DNA of 10,664 nucleotides, from positions 1 to 10,664 of the forward strand of contig CANGVU010000018.1 of NCBI GenBank assembly GCA_947457325.1, in the 5' to 3' direction. The stretch comes from Flavobacteriales bacterium (lineage in GTDB: Bacteria > Bacteroidota > Bacteroidia > Flavobacteriales_D > Sanyastnellaceae). Each line of letters begins with the position of its first letter. The first letter of the stretch is position 1. Made by a program: the position numbers and the translations under genes. A model generated the notes under the pieces. The model was not told where the DNA came from and ran no database searches. It saw only the letters and a list, made by a program, of their open reading frames with translations. Below, piece after piece: positions 7,399-10,664 of the stretch.

Positions 7399-7767
7399 TT
7401 ATTTCTTGGTAGTGATAATTTCCTGGGCTGCCAAAACTTTGTACTTCCCATCGGCGATGGTATTCACCACCTCCATCATTTTCTCTACAGAAACTTTATC
7501 CGATTGAAACTCTGCGGTCACCACATTCACCTTTCGCTCTTCAACAAAATCCAGTTGAGTAGTCACAACGCCGGGAAGTTTTTCCAATTCTTTCTGAATC
7601 TTACCACCGCAACCTTGCGCACAGGTCATTCCATCAATAGACAACTTCGTCGATGTCTTGGCTACCTCGCCCTGCTCTTGTATTTTTTCTACTACAACGG
7701 CATTGTTAGATTGATTTTGACAGGCCATTAAACCGATCAATACGAGGAATGCTGCGAATTTTTTCAT
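7399..7767 (-). CDS. Heavy-metal-associated-domain lipoprotein with a CxxxC metal motif
   Basis: From the ATG at 7767 this is 122 residues. The leader MKKFAAFLVLIGLMAC carries a lipobox ending at Cys 16, then a polar linker, then one HMA domain (about 40-115). Its metal-binding loop reads IDGMTCAQGCGGKIQ (Cys 49 and Cys 53), so the cysteines are spaced CxxxC instead of the classical CxxC. KLPGVVTTQLDF and KVNVVTAEF are the expected following strands. A longer frame starting at 7818 would run through the promoter and spoil the lipoprotein leader, so 7767 is preferred. The protein should be anchored on the outer face of a membrane and probably binds copper or a similar soft metal. Standing directly before ctaA, it may serve cytochrome oxidase metal assembly or copper handling. 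That role is inference; the HMA fold and lipid anchor are well supported. Confidence 0.88.
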   Translation of the reverse strand: MKKFAAFLVLIGLMACQNQSNNAVVVEKIQEQGEVAKTSTKLSIDGMTCAQGCGGKIQKELEKLPGVVTTQLDFVEERKVNVVTAEFQSDKVSVEKMMEVVNTIADGKYKVLAAQEIITTKK

Positions 7768-7772
7768 GATAT

Positions 7773-7789
7773 TAATTTTGACAAAATTA
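7773..7789. repeat. Perfect 17-base palindrome TAATTTTG-A-CAAAATTA
   Basis: The 8-base arms 7773-7780 and 7782-7789 are exact reverse complements around A7781. Each arm is itself TAATTTTG, so the palindrome places a TAnnTTTG element on both strands. It covers the -7 element of the lipoprotein-ctaA promoter and abuts a second palindrome. It could be an operator, or the symmetry could be a by-product of opposed promoter elements. Confidence 0.55.
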
Positions 7790-7809
7790 GGGTTCAACCC
7801 TGAACACAA
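7782..7809 (-). promoter_or_regulatory. Promoter of the HMA lipoprotein-ctaA pair (TTG-N17-TAATTTTG)
   Basis: On the minus strand, TTG (7809-7807), a 17-base spacer (7806-7790) and TAATTTTG (7789-7782) fit the Bacteroidota pattern TTG, 17-23 bases, TAnnTTTG exactly. It is the only promoter here with both elements at good spacing. The -7 element ends 14 bases before the ATG at 7767, so the leader would be roughly 10 bases. Palindromes cover the -7 element and the spacer, so a repressor or activator could act directly here. Confidence 0.6.
7789..7801. repeat. Perfect 13-base palindrome AGGGTT-C-AACCCT (possible operator)
   Basis: Arms 7789-7794 and 7796-7801 are exact reverse complements around C7795. 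It is the only GC-rich patch in this gap and sits almost wholly within the -33/-7 spacer of the lipoprotein-ctaA promoter. An overlapping imperfect-centre repeat, GTTCA-ACCC-TGAAC, spans 7792-7805. The position suits a dimeric regulator, possibly metal-responsive given the genes, but I cannot assign a regulator family. Confidence 0.45.
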
Positions 7810-7813
7810 CACG

Positions 7814-7821
7814 TACATTTG
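7814..7821 (+). promoter_or_regulatory. Putative -7 element TACATTTG ahead of the EamA gene
   Basis: This is an exact TAnnTTTG match on the plus strand, ending 13 bases before the TTG start at 7835. The leader would therefore be extremely short. There is no TTG at -33 (TTC at 7793-7795 would leave an 18-base spacer). The element lies just beyond the opposed lipoprotein-ctaA promoter, so the two would compete for the same DNA. Confidence 0.4.
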
Positions 7822-7834
7822 ACAAAAAACTGAT

Positions 7835-8722
7835 TTGTTTCAACATCGCTTCTCTTCTTTACTGATATTAATCCTCTTGGCCTTAGTTTGGGGTTCGTCC
7901 TTTATTCTGATGAAAATGGGATTAAAGGCGCCAGATGGGACACCTGTACTCACGCCCTATCAAGTGGCTTCGTTGCGCATGATATTGGCTGCAGTGGCCT
8001 TATCGCCCATTGCCATTCAGGCCATTCGCCAAGTGGACAGGAAGGATTGGAAATATTTGGCCGTGGTGGGATTTATGGGGAGTGGTATACCAGCCTTTTT
8101 GTTTGCCATATCACAACAGTATTTGGACAGTGGATTGGCGGGCATATTGAACGCATTGACACCATTGTTCACGCTCCTATTGGCCATTGTTTTTTTTAAG
8201 AAGACAACACACCGACAGCAGCTGGTAGGCATGGTGATTGGTTTTTTAGGAGCTGCGGGCATCATTGCAGCCAAGGGGAGTAGTTTTCAGAACATGCAAT
8301 ATGCATTTTTGATCATTGCCGCGACAGTGATGTATGGTGTGAGTGTGAACACAGTAGGACATCACTTGCGACACATCAAGGCGCCCTGGATTACTGCTTT
8401 ATCTATTCTAATGGTGAGTATACCTTGTGCTTTGTATTTTTTTACAACAGACTATTCTGTGATATGGACGCATCCGCATGGAGGAAGGAGTATTGCCGCT
8501 GTGGCAACCTTATCTGTTGTGGGGACGGGTATAGCCAACATATTGTTTTTTAAATTGACACAAATCAGTGGCGCCATCATGGCATCAACCGTAACCTATT
8601 TAATACCCATCGTTGCAGTGGGATGGGGCTATTACATGAACGAAAGTTTATCTCCCCTTCAAATCGTCTTTGCCGGCGTCATCCTCCTCGGCGTCTACCT
8701 CGGTAATAGGCCTCAGAAGTAG
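7835..8722 (+). CDS. EamA-family (drug/metabolite transporter) permease
   Basis: This 295-residue inner-membrane protein has about ten hydrophobic helices arranged as two EamA repeats (about 8-145 and 155-290). The first repeat opens with LLALVWGSSFILMKMGL (14-30), the typical WGS(S/T)F signature of the family. The second ends with MASTVTYLIPIVAVGWGYYMNESL, matching the family's 'vtYliPvfAv..g...l.E' pattern. Members export metabolites, amino acids or drugs, and the substrate cannot be read from sequence. The start is TTG at 7835: an in-frame stop at 7820-7822 blocks anything longer, and the next Met (residue 26) would delete the first helix. No Shine-Dalgarno sequence is visible. Most of the gene uses G- and T-rich codons, but the last 20 codons or so switch to C-ending ones. 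Its stop overlaps the end of the TolC-like gene by 10 bases in antisense. Confidence 0.9.
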   Translation: MFQHRFSSLLILILLALVWGSSFILMKMGLKAPDGTPVLTPYQVASLRMILAAVALSPIAIQAIRQVDRKDWKYLAVVGFMGSGIPAFLFAISQQYLDSGLAGILNALTPLFTLLLAIVFFKKTTHRQQLVGMVIGFLGAAGIIAAKGSSFQNMQYAFLIIAATVMYGVSVNTVGHHLRHIKAPWITALSILMVSIPCALYFFTTDYSVIWTHPHGGRSIAAVATLSVVGTGIANILFFKLTQISGAIMASTVTYLIPIVAVGWGYYMNESLSPLQIVFAGVILLGVYLGNRPQK

Positions 8723-10101
8723 GGTTTGAAGGTGAGTTGGCAGATTTCAGCTTTGGTCTGTATCCACTTCTGCTCGTATTCCAAAGCCTTGATGCGTTGA
8801 TCAATCCAAGTGTTTTCTCGCTGATTGACCATGAACACCGAACTCTCTCCCATTCCCAATCGCTCTTGCTCAGCCTCCCACAACTGCTTGTAATAATTCG
8901 AGTTGTTCACCGCACGCGTGCGCTGGTCTGCAACGATGCGCTCCTGCTGCTCCAAAACCCGAGCCTTCTGCGCAATGGTGTTTGTCTTTAATGACAAATC
9001 ATACTCATTCTCCAATTGCTTAATCCGCTGCAACTGCAACTGTCCTCTTGCATCACGGACAAACATCGGAAATGCAAACTGAACTCCCCATCGGTAATTG
9101 TTTATCGAAAAATCTGACCCACTGGATGATACTTCTTTATTCAAAAAATGGTACTCCACATTCAACTTGGGCTTCAACTTTTCCCGCTTCCATTTCTCCT
9201 CCCAATCCAAAATCTTGGTCTTGGATTGGTACCATTGAATCATGGGGTGAGCTGCCATCCATGCATTCATGTCTATGGTCAATGAATACGTTGGAATGAC
9301 TGAAAACAATGCCGCATCGGGCTGCAATCGCAATGACAAGATGTTCTTCTTCTCATTCAACTCTGGTAAAAAAGCAGTCATCGCCAATCGCGATTTAATA
9401 GAAAACAACTGCGCCTCTTGCCAAGCAATGTTTCTGGTTTGCCATTGCGCAAAAGCCTCCAAAGTATCAATTCCAGGCCTGTCACCCACATAAAACCTCG
9501 ACTTCACCGCCTGCAATCGAATGGATGCAGCATCCATCATTTCCTTTTGCAACACAACACGTTTCTCGGCCATGTACCAATCCAAATACAACATTGTACT
9601 TTGAAACAACAACTCGTTCAAGGCCATCTGCTTCTCCAATACGGACATGGCCTGAATCTGTTCTGCCCTTCTCAAGGCCAAACGGGTTTCGTCAAAAAAC
9701 AACCCTTGCAACACCGGTAAATTCAATCCCAAGGCCATCAATCCATCTTTACCTGTATAAGCTTCAGAATCCAAATAATCACCACTGTTTACATCCCATT
9801 GCGCCACCAATCCAAGCGCATAAGGCGATTGAAAAGCCATTTGTGTTTCTGAACGCTGATAAAAGTTCTGTCCGTCATAGTACTTATTCTTCCACTTGGA
9901 GGACAATACTGGATCCAATAGCCCTTTCGCTTGCAACCATTGGGCATTTCCTGCTTCTTGAAGCAATTGCGCATTTTTAGCTTCGGGATGTTCTTTCAAA
10001 ACCCAAGACAAATACTCGGGTAAGGTGAGAACCTCTGGGGAGGATTGACCTAAAAACACTGTTGCCTTTAAAAACAACAGGAATATCAAACAGCGAATCA
10101 T
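8713..10101 (-). CDS. TolC-family outer-membrane efflux channel protein
   Basis: From the ATG at 10101 this is 462 residues. A signal peptide (MIRCLIFLLFLKATVFLG, about 1-18) is followed by a long, mostly helical protein with the two-fold repeat layout of outer-membrane efflux proteins. LTLPEYLSWVLKEHPEAKNA (24-43) is the usual first helix of the family, and coiled-coil-like stretches rich in Gln, Glu, Leu and Arg recur in both halves. The start is decided by a strong GGAGG 8-9 bases upstream and by the ATGA overlap with the preceding gene. A longer frame to 10185 reads through that gene's end and gives no signal peptide. It should form the outer-membrane duct for the adjacent membrane-fusion protein in a three-part exporter. 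The cargo is not shown; the pairing order also suits ABC exporters of peptides. It overlaps the EamA stop by 10 bases on the other strand. Confidence 0.92.
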   Translation of the reverse strand: MIRCLIFLLFLKATVFLGQSSPEVLTLPEYLSWVLKEHPEAKNAQLLQEAGNAQWLQAKGLLDPVLSSKWKNKYYDGQNFYQRSETQMAFQSPYALGLVAQWDVNSGDYLDSEAYTGKDGLMALGLNLPVLQGLFFDETRLALRRAEQIQAMSVLEKQMALNELLFQSTMLYLDWYMAEKRVVLQKEMMDAASIRLQAVKSRFYVGDRPGIDTLEAFAQWQTRNIAWQEAQLFSIKSRLAMTAFLPELNEKKNILSLRLQPDAALFSVIPTYSLTIDMNAWMAAHPMIQWYQSKTKILDWEEKWKREKLKPKLNVEYHFLNKEVSSSGSDFSINNYRWGVQFAFPMFVRDARGQLQLQRIKQLENEYDLSLKTNTIAQKARVLEQQERIVADQRTRAVNNSNYYKQLWEAEQERLGMGESSVFMVNQRENTWIDQRIKALEYEQKWIQTKAEICQLTFKPYF

Positions 10102-10664
10102 TTCTTCTCCTCCTTCACTTCCGACCTGGTTTCCTTGCCTTGAGGCTGATAGAAGTCTGGGGGGAAACCATTCAAAACCCGCCACATCTCATAGCCCAAT
10201 GGGACATCATTCAACAACATAATACCTTTGGCTCCGCCTCCTAATCTGAGATTTGCAGGCCATGGTTTGTTACCTTGAGGCTTTACCCACACCCTGAACT
10301 TCCCACCATCATGTACCGCAGGATCCACACTAACAATAACCCCGTCAAACAAACCTGTTGACATCTGGTTCCAACCACTGATAAAAAACGCAGGCCATCC
10401 ATCGAAAATAATTCGAACATTCTCTCCAACATGAACCAAAGGACTATTTACAGGATCAATCAACAGTTCAACAGCCTTATCAAATCGGTAAGGTGTAATT
10501 CTCACCACTTCCTCTCCCTCCTTGATGGTTTCTCCAATACCTGAACGTGTAACCTTAGAAACAAAACCACTCTGTGGCGCAATGATGTAATAATATCCTG
10601 TCCTCCTATCGTAATTGTTGTACTGATTCTGTAACTTGGTTACTTGAGCCTCTGCATCATACAT
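10098..10664 (-). CDS. HlyD-type membrane-fusion (periplasmic adaptor) protein, C-terminal part
   Basis: The gene runs off the right edge. The 188 residues present begin in the end of the coiled-coil hairpin (YDAEAQVTKLQNQYNNYD). Next comes the second half of the lipoyl/barrel-sandwich domain, with IIAPQSGFVSKV (27-38) and GETIKEGEEVVRI (44-56). A beta-barrel region follows (VELLIDPVNSPLVHVGENV, then DGVIVSV), and a Lys/Glu-rich tail ends the protein. The Met at the very edge is probably internal, since the N-terminal anchor and first half of the hairpin are missing. It would bridge an inner-membrane transporter to the TolC-like channel, whose gene overlaps it by four bases (ATGA) and whose ribosome binding site lies in its last codons. 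Efflux or peptide/protein export are both possible; the transporter gene is presumably upstream, outside the window. Confidence 0.9.
   Translation of the reverse strand: MYDAEAQVTKLQNQYNNYDRRTGYYYIIAPQSGFVSKVTRSGIGETIKEGEEVVRITPYRFDKAVELLIDPVNSPLVHVGENVRIIFDGWPAFFISGWNQMSTGLFDGVIVSVDPAVHDGGKFRVWVKPQGNKPWPANLRLGGGAKGIMLLNDVPLGYEMWRVLNGFPPDFYQPQGKETRSEVKEEKK

Noticed and set aside
7768..7818. Longer N-terminus for the HMA lipoprotein
   Set aside because: These 17 codons cover the promoter elements and palindromes and would place residues ahead of a complete lipoprotein leader.
9525..9980. 151-codon open frame on the plus strand within the TolC-like gene
   Set aside because: The product is rich in Pro, His, Ser and Thr as expected from an antisense reading of a Gln/Glu-rich gene, and it has no recognisable motif.
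10102..10185. Longer N-terminus for the TolC-like protein
   Set aside because: These 28 codons overlap the adaptor gene, hide the signal peptide and ignore the strong GGAGG before ATG 10101.

Overview
The window looks like a compact stretch of a Bacteroidota chromosome. Several clues agree: a PorV/PorQ-family outer-membrane protein, a heme A synthase of the type with a long first loop and a CPDWPKC motif, and a VTC-domain protein. Ribosome binding sites are mostly weak. Exact copies of the Bacteroidota promoter element TAnnTTTG lie just ahead of four genes. A narrower placement (perhaps Flavobacteriia-like) is only a guess. I see no mobile element, CRISPR array, tRNA or rRNA, and no gene-free stretch longer than about 100 bases.

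Layout. (1) Positions 1-2338, minus strand: an uncharacterised 470-residue lipoprotein gene, then a VTC-domain gene, then the first 27 codons of a gene that overlaps the VTC gene and runs off the left edge. (2) Positions 2432-6403, plus strand: a tightly packed run hemA-hemC-hemD, followed by a PorV/PorQ-family gene that overlaps hemD by one base. The first three genes give the route from glutamyl-tRNA to uroporphyrinogen III, except for the HemB step, which is not in this window. (3) Positions 6350-7767, minus strand: a small heavy-metal-associated-domain lipoprotein gene two bases ahead of heme A synthase (ctaA). The end of ctaA overlaps the end of the PorV/PorQ gene by 54 bases on the opposite strand. 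(4) Positions 7835-8722, plus strand: an EamA-family transporter that diverges from the lipoprotein-ctaA pair. (5) Positions 8713-10664, minus strand: a membrane-fusion (HlyD-type) protein, cut by the right edge, and a TolC-like outer-membrane channel joined by an ATGA overlap. These are two parts of a three-part exporter whose inner-membrane component probably lies beyond the right edge.

Two regions touch respiration. hemA/C/D make the tetrapyrrole precursor, and ctaA makes heme A for a cytochrome oxidase. The metal-binding lipoprotein in front of ctaA fits copper supply or sensing during oxidase assembly, though this is inference. The most distinctive non-coding feature is the 67-base gap between the lipoprotein and EamA genes. 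It holds opposed promoter elements and two abutting perfect palindromes.

Most genes belong to recognised families. The least explained items are the 470-residue lipoprotein, the CxxxC metal-binding lipoprotein paired with ctaA, and the palindromic control region.
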